This document shows, in pieces, positions 34,304 through 42,618 of a DNA stretch of 64,000 bases (position 1 is its first letter; each line of letters opens with the position of its first letter). The position numbers and the translations under genes are program-made. The notes below the pieces were generated by a model that saw only the letters and a list, made by a program, of their open reading frames with translations, had not been told where the DNA came from and searched no databases. Location: NCBI RefSeq assembly GCF_964273065.1, contig NZ_OZ186815.1, positions 5,208,001 through 5,272,000 of the forward strand, given 5' to 3'. Source of the DNA: Nocardiopsis dassonvillei_B (GTDB lineage Bacteria; Actinomycetota; Actinomycetes; Streptosporangiales; Streptosporangiaceae).

Positions 34304-35065
34304 TCAGGAGATCTTGCGGCGGTAGGTGTTCATGGCGAAGGCGTAGGCCACGACGAGGATGCCGATGCACCAGGCCAGCGCCGCCCAGATGTCGTTGCCG
34401 ACCGGCTGCTCGGCGAACAGGGCGCGGATCGTGTTCACGATGGAGGTCACCGGCTGGTTCTCGGCGAACCACCGGACCGGGCCGGGCATCGTCTCGGTGG
34501 GCACGAACGCCGAGCTGAGGAACGGCAGGAAGATGAGCGGGAAGGAGAACGCGCTCGCGCCGTCCACGGTCTTGGCGGACAGCCCCGGGATCACCGCGAT
34601 CCAGGTCAGCGCCAGGATGAACAGGAACAGGATGCCGATGACCGAGAGCCAGGCCGTCACCCCCGCTCCGGTCCGGAAACCCATGAGGAGCGCGACGCCC
34701 GTCACGACCGCGAGCGAGATCGCGTTGGCGACCAGCGAGGTCAGCACGTGCGCCCACAGCACACCCGACCGCGCGATGGGCATGGACTGGAACCGCTCGA
34801 AGATCCCGCCCTGCATGTCCTGGAAGAGCCGGAACGCGGTGTAGGCGATGCCCGAGGCCACCGTGATGAGCAGGATGCCGGGCAGCATGTAGTTCACATA
34901 GGAGTCCGACCCGGTGTCGATCGCGCCGCCGAAGACGTAGACGAACATCAGCATCATGGCGATCGGCATCACGGCCGTCGTGACGATGGTGTCCGGGCTG
35001 CGCGAGATGTGGCGCAGGGACCGTCCCAGCAGGGTGGTGGTGTCACTGAGGAAGTACGCGTTCAT
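34304..35065 (-). CDS. ABC transporter permease (DrrB/ABC-2 type)
   Basis: A 253-aa membrane subunit with about six helices of the ABC-2 exporter type. The family signature region is around LPGILLITVASGIAYTAFR. It pairs with the ATPase encoded just upstream; its ATG overlaps the ATPase TGA (ATGA). Together they resemble DrrAB-type drug or lipid exporters. Last gene of a PadR-DUF1048-ATPase-permease operon. Confidence 0.88.
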   Translation of the reverse strand: MNAYFLSDTTTLLGRSLRHISRSPDTIVTTAVMPIAMMLMFVYVFGGAIDTGSDSYVNYMLPGILLITVASGIAYTAFRLFQDMQGGIFERFQSMPIARSGVLWAHVLTSLVANAISLAVVTGVALLMGFRTGAGVTAWLSVIGILFLFILALTWIAVIPGLSAKTVDGASAFSFPLIFLPFLSSAFVPTETMPGPVRWFAENQPVTSIVNTIRALFAEQPVGNDIWAALAWCIGILVVAYAFAMNTYRRKIS

Positions 35066-35844
35066 GGGCTTTCCTTGCCGCCGTCGCCGACCAGGGCGAG
35101 GAAGACGTCTTCGAGGGAGGGCTGCTTCTCCACGTACTCGACGGTCGCCGGGGGCAGCAGCCCCCTGAGCTCTTCGAGGGTGCCGTCGACGATGATGCGG
35201 CCCCGGTGCAGGATCGCGATCCGGTCGGCCAGCTGCTCGGCCTCGTCGAGGTACTGGGTGGTGAGCAGCACGGTGGTGCCGTTGTCCGCGAGTTCCCTGA
35301 CGGTCTGCCACACCTCGATGCGCGCCTGGGGGTCCAGGCCGGTGGTGGGCTCGTCGAGGAAGATGATCGGCGGGTCGCCGATCAGGCTCATCGCGATGTC
35401 CAGGCGGCGGCGCATGCCGCCGGAGTACGTCGACACCCTCCGCCCGCCCGCGTCGGTGAGCGAGAAGCGGGCGAGCAGGCGGTCGGCGACCGCGCCCGGG
35501 TCCTCGAGGTGGCGCAGCCTGGCGACGAGCACCAGGTTCTCCCGGCCGGTGAGGATCTCGTCCACGGCCGCGAACTGCCCGGTGAGGCTGATGGAGTCCC
35601 GCACCTTCGCGGGCTGTTCGGTGACGTCGAAGCCGTTGACCCCGGCCGTGCCGGCGTCGGGCCTGAGCAGGGTGGACAGGATCCTCACCACCGTGGTCTT
35701 GCCTGCCCCGTTGGAGCCGAGCAGGGCGAAGACGCCGCCCCCGGCCACGTCGAAGTCCACGCCCCGCAGCACGTGCAGGTCCTTGTAGGACTTCTCCAGG
35801 CCGCGTACGCGGATCGCCGGAGCGGCGGTCGTCCGCGCCGTCAT
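35062..35844 (-). CDS. ABC transporter ATP-binding protein (DrrA type)
   Basis: A 260-aa ATPase: Walker A GSNGAGKTT (about residue 44), signature YSGGMRRRLD, Walker B IIFLDEPTTGLDP, H-loop TTQYLDEAEQLADR. The short C-terminal extension contains the DrrA-like PSLEDVFLAL. ATGA overlaps at both ends couple it to DUF1048 upstream and the permease downstream. A drug or toxic-lipid efflux role is inferred from family and PadR control. Confidence 0.92.
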   Translation of the reverse strand: MTARTTAAPAIRVRGLEKSYKDLHVLRGVDFDVAGGGVFALLGSNGAGKTTVVRILSTLLRPDAGTAGVNGFDVTEQPAKVRDSISLTGQFAAVDEILTGRENLVLVARLRHLEDPGAVADRLLARFSLTDAGGRRVSTYSGGMRRRLDIAMSLIGDPPIIFLDEPTTGLDPQARIEVWQTVRELADNGTTVLLTTQYLDEAEQLADRIAILHRGRIIVDGTLEELRGLLPPATVEYVEKQPSLEDVFLALVGDGGKESP

Positions 35845-36209
35845 GAGTGGTCCTCCTCTTCCTCGGCGCGCGCGACGGCCTCGACCAGTCGGTCGCGCTC
35901 CTTCCTGATCCACTGGCCGTCCGAGTAGTTGGCGAGGAACACCTCCGCGAACTCCACCGGGTCCTCCCCGACGACATCGCGGACCGGTGTCCCGTCCGCC
36001 GCGGCCTGCTCGAACAGGTCGCCGAGCTCCTCCAGCATCGACATGAGGACGTCGCCCCTCACGATCGAGCCGAAGTACGTCAGGTAGCGCTCCAGCGCCT
36101 CGACCGTCGTGCGGTAGGGCGCGGGGAGCGCCTTGACGCGCGCCCTGTGCTCCCGCCAACGGCGCTTGTCACCGAAGTCGCCGACGATCTTCTCGATGAA
36201 CGATGTCAT
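35841..36209 (-). CDS. DUF1048 protein
   Basis: A 122-aa soluble, charged, mostly helical protein. The N-terminus (IEKIVGDFGDKRRWREHRARVKALPAPYR, key residues KRRWREHRARVKALP) is typical of DUF1048, a family that commonly sits between PadR regulators and ABC exporters. It has an acidic C-terminus (RAEEEEDHS). Function unknown. Coupled to the ATPase by ATGA. Confidence 0.85.
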   Translation of the reverse strand: MTSFIEKIVGDFGDKRRWREHRARVKALPAPYRTTVEALERYLTYFGSIVRGDVLMSMLEELGDLFEQAAADGTPVRDVVGEDPVEFAEVFLANYSDGQWIRKERDRLVEAVARAEEEEDHS

Positions 36210-36227
36210 CGGATCCTCTCCTTTTCC

Positions 36228-36557
36228 TCAGCCGCTTTCCTCGCGGAGCTGCTCCAGCCGCTGCGAGAGGAAGCCCCACGTGTTCCAGAACTCGTCGAGG
36301 TACTCCCGGCCCTGCGCGTTGAGGGAGTACACCTTGCGCGGCGGCCCCTTCTCCGACGGGACCTTCTCCACGTCGACCAGGCCGCGCTTCTCGACCCGCA
36401 GGAGCAGGGCGTAGACCGTGCCCTCCGCGATGTCGGAGAACCCCTGCTCCCGCAGCCACGCCGTGATCTCGTAGCCGTACGCGGACCGCACGGCCAGGAT
36501 CGCCAGGACGATGCCCTCCAGCGTGCCCTTGAGCATCTCCGTCATCTGCCTGCCCAC
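36228..36557 (-). CDS. PadR-family transcriptional regulator
   Basis: A 109-aa winged-helix repressor. N-terminal HTH (LKGTLEGIVLAILAVRSAYGYEI; wing SEKGPPRKVYSL) followed by one dimerisation helix. GTG start at 36557, 6 nt after AAGGAGGT. First gene of the exporter operon; a palindrome lies just upstream, so it probably represses its own operon until a ligand binds. Confidence 0.9.
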   Translation of the reverse strand: MGRQMTEMLKGTLEGIVLAILAVRSAYGYEITAWLREQGFSDIAEGTVYALLLRVEKRGLVDVEKVPSEKGPPRKVYSLNAQGREYLDEFWNTWGFLSQRLEQLREESG

Positions 36558-36590
36558 GGAGCACCTCCTTTGGCTACTTAATAACGCTGA

Positions 36591-36607
36591 CTACTGGTAT
36601 ATAGTAG
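36591..36607 (-). promoter_or_regulatory. PadR operator over promoter
   Basis: CTACT-N7-AGTAG inverted repeat overlapping a TACTAT/TATATA -10-like box on the minus strand, about 35 bp upstream of padR. This AT-rich island stands out in GC-rich surroundings. Confidence 0.55.
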
Positions 36608-36687
36608 CAATGAATAGTGGAGGCGCAAGCCCTCCGCGGAAGGCGGGTGGGGGGTGTCCGGTCGGGAGGCCGGCGGCCGGGCCGCCG

Positions 36688-36950
36688 ACCTCCGGTGGTG
36701 ATCGTTCCGAGGACGGGGCGGGCGGCATCCGGCTCCGCGATCGCCTCGTCGATCCGCTCGCACCGGCCCCCGGCGGGGCCGGAGGCGCCGGGTTCCAGCA
36801 GGCCGTCGCCATCGACGGTGCAGGTCGGTACCTCCCGGATCCGGGCTGTGTCCGGCCCGGCCGCGAGCAGGGTCCCGACGCGTCGCACGGCTGCGACGCC
36901 CTCTTCGCCGTGCACGCGGCGACCGCTCGGCAGGCGGGGCCGTGCCGCCC
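36688..36950 (-). pseudogene. Remnant of a MerR-family regulator
   Basis: The minus-strand reading includes RPRLPSGRRVHGEEGVAAVRR, then LLAAGPDTARIREVPTCTVDGDG, then CERIDEAIAEPDAARPVLGTI (each matched by key positions). This reproduces the order of a MerR regulator from the end of its HTH through the linker helix. The N-terminal HTH start and the true C-terminus are not recognisable, and key positions (e.g. YRxY to RRVH) are altered, so it looks decayed rather than functional. Confidence 0.5.
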
Positions 36951-37351
36951 GGCATGCCGGGGACGCGCCCGCCGGGGTCCGTCCGCCGTACCGGCTCCCC
37001 GGGCGCGCATGCCGCTCCGGCTCGGCTCCGAGGCGGACGTGCGGGTTCGCCCGGCCCGCAGGGCCGCTGTGACCGTTCCCGGCCCGGGCCCGTGGGGCGC
37101 CCCGGACACTCCACCGACGGTGCGCCGGACGCCGCGCGGACCGGGGTGCGGAGAGCGGTCGACGCGGTCCACGGTGCCGGGGGCCGGGCGCCTCGCGGCG
37201 CCCGGGCTGTCGTCCACCCGAGACCCGTCACCGCGACCGGAGCGCGGCCCAGGCCCCGGAGGCGGAGCCGCAGGGGTCCCGCTCCCCGACCCGAGCGGGC
37301 GGGGGAGGGCCCCGCCGTCCGCGCCCCCGGGGACCGCCCCCTTTCCAGAAG

Positions 37352-37395
37352 CCCTGAGCCACCGCCGGAGGACATCGTCCGGCGGTGGCTCAGGG
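37352..37395. repeat. 17-bp perfect inverted repeat
   Basis: CCCTGAGCCACCGCCGG pairs exactly with CCGGCGGTGGCTCAGGG across a 10-nt spacer. It lies 161 bp downstream of the DHFR-like gene stop; a terminator or a relic of a mobile element are both possible. Confidence 0.6.
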
Positions 37396-37555
37396 GGTGG
37401 GGTCCGAGGGTGGGTTCCCGGTCCGGTCACGGGGGGCGAGGGGGAGCCGGGACCTTCGCCGCGGGGGGTGAGGGGGAGGAAGGCCCTCGGCCCCGCACCC
37501 GGGGGCCTCCGGTCCGAGGAGGGACCCCCGGGACCGGGGCCGGGGCGTCGCCCGG

Positions 37556-38119
37556 TCAGCGGGCGCGGTGGAACTCGGTGACGAGCACCCCGTCGCCGTA
37601 GGTCGTCGCCCCGGTGAGCCTCCACGCCGACCTGTCCGCGGTCTCGCCGAACAGCCTGCGGCCGTGTCCCAGCAGCACCGGGAACGTCATCAGCCGGATC
37701 CCGTCGACCAGGTCGTGCTCGATGAGGCCCCGCACCAGGCCGAGGCTGCCCGGGACGGAGACCTCCCCGTCCACCTCGGCCTTCAGACGCGTCACGGCCT
37801 CGACCAGGTCCCCCGAGACCACCGTCGTGTTGGTCCACTCCGGATCGGTGAGCGTGTTCGAGACGACGTACTTGGGCATCCCGTTGTACTTGTCGGCGAG
37901 CGCCCCCTCGTACCTCGGCCAGGCCGACGCGAACCCCTCGTACGTCCGGCGCCCCAGCAGCAGCGCCGCCGCCCCGAACGCCTCGTCCTCCTTGAACTTC
38001 TCCCCTTCCGGCCCCCGGTCCACATCGAAGCTCCAGTTCGGGTACTTGAAGTCCTCGCCGCCCGGAGCCTCGGCGACGCCGTCCAGGGACACGAACTCGG
38101 TCACCACGATCCGCCCCAT
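37556..38119 (-). CDS. Dihydrofolate reductase-like (RibD C-terminal) protein
   Basis: A 187-aa protein of the RibD_C/DHFR-like fold (IVVTEFVSLDGVAEAPGG at the N-terminus, LLLGRRTYEGFASAWP, VSNTLTDPEW, VPGSLGLVRGLIEHDLVDG; key motif GRRTYE). These small NADPH-binding proteins are abundant in actinomycetes; substrates are mostly unknown. Next to a hydrolase, an AraC regulator and a RidA gene on the same strand. Confidence 0.85.
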   Translation of the reverse strand: MGRIVVTEFVSLDGVAEAPGGEDFKYPNWSFDVDRGPEGEKFKEDEAFGAAALLLGRRTYEGFASAWPRYEGALADKYNGMPKYVVSNTLTDPEWTNTTVVSGDLVEAVTRLKAEVDGEVSVPGSLGLVRGLIEHDLVDGIRLMTFPVLLGHGRRLFGETADRSAWRLTGATTYGDGVLVTEFHRAR

Positions 38120-38120
38120 G

Positions 38121-38939
38121 TCAGGCCTCCTTCCCGGCGAACGCCCGCAGCACCGGCGCGAGCACCTCCGGCGTCGCGCTGTGGTTCTCGCCCGGCACCA
38201 CCTGCAGGGTCGCCGTCGGCAGGTGCTCGGCGACCGCCCGCGCCCCCGCGGCCAGGAACGGCCAGGTCGCGTCCCCGTGCAGGACCAGTACCGGAACGTC
38301 GATCCCGGACCACAGGTCCGCCCGCAGCGGCCTCCCGGACATCGTGTCGCCGATGTTCCTGCCGTCGTAGGCGATCGTGTGCGCGACCGCCTCCAGCCCC
38401 GGCCACATCTCGCTCTCGCGCATCCCGCCGAGGAAGTCCCCCGGCATCCCCACGGCCGCCGTCATGAACAGCTCCACCGCGTCCCCGGGCCGCCCGGCGG
38501 CCACGGCCGCGTCGAGCCGCTCCACGTAGTCGTCCGGCAGCGGCGGACGCGAGTCGTCCACCACCACGGGCGGCTCGAACAGCACCAGCCGTGCGACCGG
38601 CGCCCCCGCCTGTGCCGCGTTGAGCGCCAGGTGCCCGCCCGAGGACCAGGCGAACACCGTCGCGGGCCGCCCGCCGCCCGCCTGCTCGACCACCGCGGCC
38701 AGGTCCTCGAACTCCCGCTCCACCGCGTACGGCAGGGTGTCGCCGCTCTCGCCCCGGCCGCGCCGGTCGTAGTCGACCACCCGGAACCCGTCGGCGAGCA
38801 GCCCGCCCAGCCCCGCGTTCTCCCGGGTGGTCGCGCGGTGCGCGGTCGCCCCGTCGATGATGATGATCGGATCGCCCCCGCCCCAGGCGGTGTAAGCGAT
38901 GACGGTGCCGTCGGCCGAGGTGACCGTTCCTTCAGACAT
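38121..38939 (-). CDS. Alpha/beta hydrolase
   Basis: A 272-aa hydrolase. The nucleophile elbow is AWSSGGHLA (Ser-Gly-Gly in place of the usual GxSxG; Ser about residue 95), VVDYDRRGRGESG is the classic strand-4 block, and the acid and His fall in LHGDATWPF and GENHSATPEV. ATG 38939 is favoured over a GTG at 38981. Only 1 bp separates it from the DHFR-like gene, so the two form an operon. Confidence 0.85.
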   Translation of the reverse strand: MSEGTVTSADGTVIAYTAWGGGDPIIIIDGATAHRATTRENAGLGGLLADGFRVVDYDRRGRGESGDTLPYAVEREFEDLAAVVEQAGGGRPATVFAWSSGGHLALNAAQAGAPVARLVLFEPPVVVDDSRPPLPDDYVERLDAAVAAGRPGDAVELFMTAAVGMPGDFLGGMRESEMWPGLEAVAHTIAYDGRNIGDTMSGRPLRADLWSGIDVPVLVLHGDATWPFLAAGARAVAEHLPTATLQVVPGENHSATPEVLAPVLRAFAGKEA

Positions 38940-38996
38940 GTCGTCCGGACCCTTCCCGTGTCGTCCGCGGTACTCGTCCACCGCGTCGACGCCAGA

Positions 38997-39704
38997 CTAG
39001 AAACCGCCGGGGGGCTCGGTCTTGTACAGAAGCGACATCGACCCGTCGGCCCTGCGGAGCTCGGTCGCCGTGCGGCCGATGAACCGGCGCAGCGAGCGGG
39101 ACAGGTGCGGCTGGTCGTAGTAGTCCAGCCGGTGCACCACGTCCAGCGGGGCCAGCCCCTCGCCGAGCAGCACCGCCGCCTCCCGGGCCCGTTCGATCTG
39201 CCGGATCGCCCCCTGGGTGAGCCCGGTGGCGGCTGCGACGCGCCGCTGCACCGACCGGGTCCCCACCCGGGCGATCCCGCCCCACACCACCTCGTCGACC
39301 AGCGGGTCGCGCGAGATCACGCCCTCCCGGGCCAGCCGGCCGACGAGGTCCTCGGCACTGTCGAAGTCCGGGATCTCCCACTCCCGGCCGCCCAGCGCGA
39401 ACGTGCGCTCGGTGACGCGGGGGCTCTCCGCCGTGGAGTCGACCAGCCGGGGCAGGGGCGACAGCACGGTCCCGTGCGCGAAGATGATCCCCAGCGACTC
39501 CGAGTCGCCCGCGAGCTCGACGGTGGACGCCGCGGTCTCGGGTCCGCGGACGGCGGCGCGGACCGCGCCCCCGTCCTCCCAGAACACCAGCTCCCAGGTG
39601 GACGTCGCGACCGAGGTCATGGTGCCCGACCCCGACGCGCGCCCCCGCCAGACGAGTGCCACGTGGGGTGAGTCCGACGCTCGGTACTCGCTCTCGATCG
39701 CCAT
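38997..39704 (-). CDS. AraC-family transcriptional regulator
   Basis: A 235-aa regulator with an N-terminal sensing domain and a C-terminal double HTH (about residues 155-230; GTRSVQRRVAAATG, LDYYDQPHLSRSLRRFIGRT). The ATG follows GAAGGAGG. It lies upstream of and co-oriented with the hydrolase/DHFR-like pair and may control them. Confidence 0.85.
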   Translation of the reverse strand: MAIESEYRASDSPHVALVWRGRASGSGTMTSVATSTWELVFWEDGGAVRAAVRGPETAASTVELAGDSESLGIIFAHGTVLSPLPRLVDSTAESPRVTERTFALGGREWEIPDFDSAEDLVGRLAREGVISRDPLVDEVVWGGIARVGTRSVQRRVAAATGLTQGAIRQIERAREAAVLLGEGLAPLDVVHRLDYYDQPHLSRSLRRFIGRTATELRRADGSMSLLYKTEPPGGF

Positions 39705-39825
39705 CACGGCCCCCTCCTTCCCAGTCCGGTCCCGCACGGCCCATCCTTCCCGACGGCACCGACGGGAGGCCGGGGTCCGTCCCACCGCGTGGTGAACCCG
39801 TTCGACCCGATGGCGGAGCGACCGC

Positions 39826-39990
39826 ATGCGGGGCCCCGTGGCCGCCCTGCTCGCGCCGGGAGTCCTGGGCGCCGCCGGCCCCGCCCACGCCGACGACTCC
39901 GCCTTCGACGACGGGGGAAGACCGCGAACGGCCGGAACCGCCCGCCTCCGGGAGCGCGGTGGTCCCGGCCCCCGCCGCAGTCAGAGGCCC
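39826..39990 (+). pseudogene. Broken gene for a small secreted protein (candidate)
   Basis: From ATG 39826 the frame reads a good signal peptide (ALLAPGVLGAAGPAHA then DDSAFDDGG), but after about 35 residues the composition turns to Arg/Pro and runs into the convergent RidA gene. This suggests a secreted protein cut or frameshifted. It could be chance in GC-rich DNA. Confidence 0.3.
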
Positions 39991-40391
39991 GTCGCCCGAC
40001 CCCCGGGGGCCACGGCGAGGGCGTCGATCTCGACGAGGACGTCGGGGCGGGCGAACCCCGCCACCTGGAGCACGGTGATCGCCGTCGGGTGCGGACCCCA
40101 CACCTGCCCCGCGGCCCGGTAGCCGGCGGTCACGTCCTCACCCGCCTTCAGGTGGATGGTCAGCTTCGCGACGTGGCTCTGGTCGGCCCCCGCCTCGGCC
40201 AGCACCGCGAGCACGTTGCGGAACGCCTGGACGGTCTGCTCGCCGAGGTCGTCGGAGACGACCGCGCCGGAGGCGTCGGTGCCGTTCTGTCCGCCGACGA
40301 CGATCAGGGGCCCGTGGTCGACGCGCACCCCCTGGGAGAACGCGGGGTTGGTGTGCAGGGCGGCCGGGTTCAGGTGGGTGAGGCCGGACAT
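39981..40391 (-). CDS. RidA family protein
   Basis: A 136-aa enamine/imine deaminase-like protein of the YjgF/RidA family: QGVRVDHGPLIVVGGQNG, TVQAFRNVLAVLAEAGA and VLVEIDALAVAP match the fold. The conserved arginine that binds the carboxylate falls in GFARPDVLVEI. It could detoxify reactive imines or act in a catabolic pathway. Adjacent to the CGNR gene, 1 bp apart. Confidence 0.88.
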   Translation of the reverse strand: MSGLTHLNPAALHTNPAFSQGVRVDHGPLIVVGGQNGTDASGAVVSDDLGEQTVQAFRNVLAVLAEAGADQSHVAKLTIHLKAGEDVTAGYRAAGQVWGPHPTAITVLQVAGFARPDVLVEIDALAVAPGGRATGL

Positions 40392-40392
40392 C

Positions 40393-40980
40393 TCAGTTCT
40401 CCTCTGTGGGGCGGTGTTCGGCCGCGCGGCGTTCGCGCAGCCTGCGGACCTTGTGCCGGTTCCCGCACCGGCGCATCGAGCACCAGGTGCGCGAGCCCGC
40501 GCGCGAGGTGTCCAGGTAGACGAGTCCGCAGTCGTCGGCGGAGCAGGACCGCACGCGCTCGGGGCGGCCGAGCACGGCCACCGCGTCCCGCCCGACGGCG
40601 GCGAGCAGCCGGTCGGCTGTGGGGGCGAGGGGCGCGCCGAGCTGTGGCGGCAGGTCGGGCATGGCGGCGCACCGGTCGATCACGGCGACGGCGTCCGGCG
40701 GGACCGGTAGCCCCTTGGAGACCGCCATCGCGCCGCGGGCGATCGCCCCGCGCAGTTCGCGCGCCTTCCGGTACCCGGCCTCGTCGACCGCGACCCGGGC
40801 GCCGAACCGCTCCCGCCACCACTCCTCCAGGTCCGCGGGGCCGTGCCAGCGCTCCCACTCGGGCGGGCCGTCGAAGCCGCCGGTGTAGGCGAAGTCGAGG
40901 GAGATCGCGCCGGAGTCGAACCACCAGCGCTGCCCGTCGCGGGAGTCCATCCACTGCCCCGTGGCCGGTGCGTTGCTCAT
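40393..40980 (-). CDS. CGNR zinc-finger / ABATE-domain protein
   Basis: A 195-aa putative regulator: N-terminal ABATE domain (GAISLDFAYTGG) and C-terminal CGNR zinc finger with C-x4-C ... WCSMRRCGNR, the family signature. These proteins are thought to be stress-linked DNA-binding regulators. Operonic with the RidA gene. Confidence 0.88.
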   Translation of the reverse strand: MSNAPATGQWMDSRDGQRWWFDSGAISLDFAYTGGFDGPPEWERWHGPADLEEWWRERFGARVAVDEAGYRKARELRGAIARGAMAVSKGLPVPPDAVAVIDRCAAMPDLPPQLGAPLAPTADRLLAAVGRDAVAVLGRPERVRSCSADDCGLVYLDTSRAGSRTWCSMRRCGNRHKVRRLRERRAAEHRPTEEN

Positions 40981-41027
40981 GTAACCACCTTAGAGAGTTA
41001 CGAAGCGGTGTGCAAGGCGCCGGGACG

Positions 41028-42023
41028 TCACTCCCCGGTCGGGCCCGCGCGGCGGGCGGACCCCGCCGCGGCGGCGCAGCGGTCGGCCAGGCGGGCGAAG
41101 GCGTCCGCGAGTTCGGGCGGACCGACCACCTCGATCCCGGCGCCGAACCGGCCGACCTCCGCGGCCAGTGCCGTCCACGACCAGGACCCCAGCACGAGCC
41201 GGCACCGGTCCGTGCCCAGTTCCTCCACCACCCCGTCGCGGACGTACGGGGCCACCTCGGCGGCGGGCAGGTCCAGGAGCACCTCCCCGCGGCAGGGCGG
41301 GCCGCCCGGCCCCTCGGAGCCCCGGAACCGGGCGGCGACGAACGCTCCTGCGTCCCCGCCCGGCGGCTCGCGCGGGGTGAACCGCGGGCCGGTCGGCGGG
41401 CGCACGGTGATGCGGTCCGCGCGGAAGGTGCGCCAGTCGCCGCGGTCCAGGTCCCAGGCGAGCAGGTACCAGCGGCCCGCCCGGGCGACCAGGCCGTGCG
41501 GCTCCACCCTGCGCGGGGGAGGGCCGAGGGTGTCGCCGCGGTCCCCGGCGGCGGCGTAGTCGAACCGCAGGACCTCGCGGGCGTGCACGGCCGAGCCCAG
41601 CGCGGCGAGGACGCCGCCTTCGACCGGAACCCCGGCCTCCTCCGCGACAGCGACTTCCAGGGTGTCGACCCGGCGGCGCAGCCGCGCGGGCAGGAGGCGG
41701 CGGACGGTGTGCAGGGCGCGCGCCGCGTCCTCCGCGACGCCCGAGCCCGTCGCCGAGGCCAGGCGCAGGGCCAGTGCCAGGGCGACCGCCTGCCCGTCGT
41801 CGAACAGCAGCGGCGGCAGGTCGGCCCCCGCGTCCAGCCGGTAGCCGCCGTCGGGGCCCTTGGCGGTCGCCACCGGGTAGCCCAGCTCGCGCAGCCGGTC
41901 GATGTCCCGGCGCACGGTGCGCGGGCTGACGTCCAGCCGCTCGGCCAGCAGGGCCCCCGGCCAGTCCCGGCGCGCCTGGAGGAGGGAGAGCAGCTTCAGC
42001 AGCCGCACGGAGGTTTTCTGCAT
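41028..42023 (-). CDS. WYL-domain (YafY-type) transcriptional regulator
   Basis: A 331-aa regulator: N-terminal HTH (LLKLLSLLQARRDWPG ... LDVSPRTVRRDIDRLRELGYPV, key LDVSPRTVRRDIDRL) and a central WYL domain (RWYLLAWDLDRGDWRTFRADRI), then a WCX region. WYL domains sense nucleotides or other small ligands. The ATG at 42023 follows GGAAGGGTGGG. Divergent from the VOC gene at 42134, its likely target. Confidence 0.9.
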   Translation of the reverse strand: MQKTSVRLLKLLSLLQARRDWPGALLAERLDVSPRTVRRDIDRLRELGYPVATAKGPDGGYRLDAGADLPPLLFDDGQAVALALALRLASATGSGVAEDAARALHTVRRLLPARLRRRVDTLEVAVAEEAGVPVEGGVLAALGSAVHAREVLRFDYAAAGDRGDTLGPPPRRVEPHGLVARAGRWYLLAWDLDRGDWRTFRADRITVRPPTGPRFTPREPPGGDAGAFVAARFRGSEGPGGPPCRGEVLLDLPAAEVAPYVRDGVVEELGTDRCRLVLGSWSWTALAAEVGRFGAGIEVVGPPELADAFARLADRCAAAAGSARRAGPTGE

Positions 42024-42133
42024 GTTCCCACCCTTCCCGGAGAAGAGGCCACCACCTGGCCGCTTCTCCTGCGACCTTGTGTGTGCCACGGGCCGCCGGC
42101 CCGTGCAGACCCACCGAGGATGAGGGAACGACC

Positions 42134-42547
42134 ATGGCCATCACCACCACGGCCCACGTGAACTTCCGGGGCGACGCCCGCGCGGCGCTGGAGTTCTACC
42201 GGAGTGTGTTCGGCGGCGACATCGCCGTGATCACCTACAGGGACGCCCACAGCGTCACCGACGAGGCGGAGGCCGACCAGGTCATGTGGGGTCGGGTGGA
42301 GTCCGCCGCGGGCTTTCGCATCATGGCCTACGACGTCCCCGGGCGCACCGGGTGGAACCCGGGGGAGAAGCCCTTCTTCGTGTCCGTGCGCGGCGACTCG
42401 GTGGAGGAGGTCACCGGGTACTGGGAGGCGCTGGCCGAGGGTGCCACCGTGGTGCAGCCCCTGGGGGCCTCCGGCTGGGCACGGGTGTACGGCATGCTCG
42501 AGGACCGCTTCGGCCTGACCTGGGTCCTGGACGTCCCCGCGGCCTGA
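42134..42547 (+). CDS. VOC family protein (PhnB-like)
   Basis: A 137-aa glyoxalase-fold protein of the PhnB/3-demethylubiquinone type. The start TTAHVNFRGDARAALEFYRSVFGG (key GDARAALEFYRSVFGG) is diagnostic; DRFGLTWVLD closes the fold. In actinomycetes this class is often paired divergently with a YafY/WYL regulator, as here. Enzymatic activity unknown. Confidence 0.9.
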   Translation: MAITTTAHVNFRGDARAALEFYRSVFGGDIAVITYRDAHSVTDEAEADQVMWGRVESAAGFRIMAYDVPGRTGWNPGEKPFFVSVRGDSVEEVTGYWEALAEGATVVQPLGASGWARVYGMLEDRFGLTWVLDVPAA

Positions 42548-42618
42548 CCGCGGGCGGGCCCGAACGCCGGCGGGCCCGGCCTCCGGGGGAGGCCGGGCCC
42601 GCCTTCAGGGCCGGTGCG

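Larger units (their letters stand above)
36608..37555. other. Gene-poor region upstream of the PadR operon
   Basis: About 950 bp with no intact gene. It contains the MerR remnant at 36688-36950 and a 17-bp perfect inverted repeat at 37352-37395. Open frames here have no codon pattern of real genes. Confidence 0.5.

Noticed and set aside
36511..37581. Plus-strand frame in the gene-poor region
   Set aside because: Arg/Pro/Gly-rich with no homology; the only recognisable signal there is the minus-strand MerR remnant.
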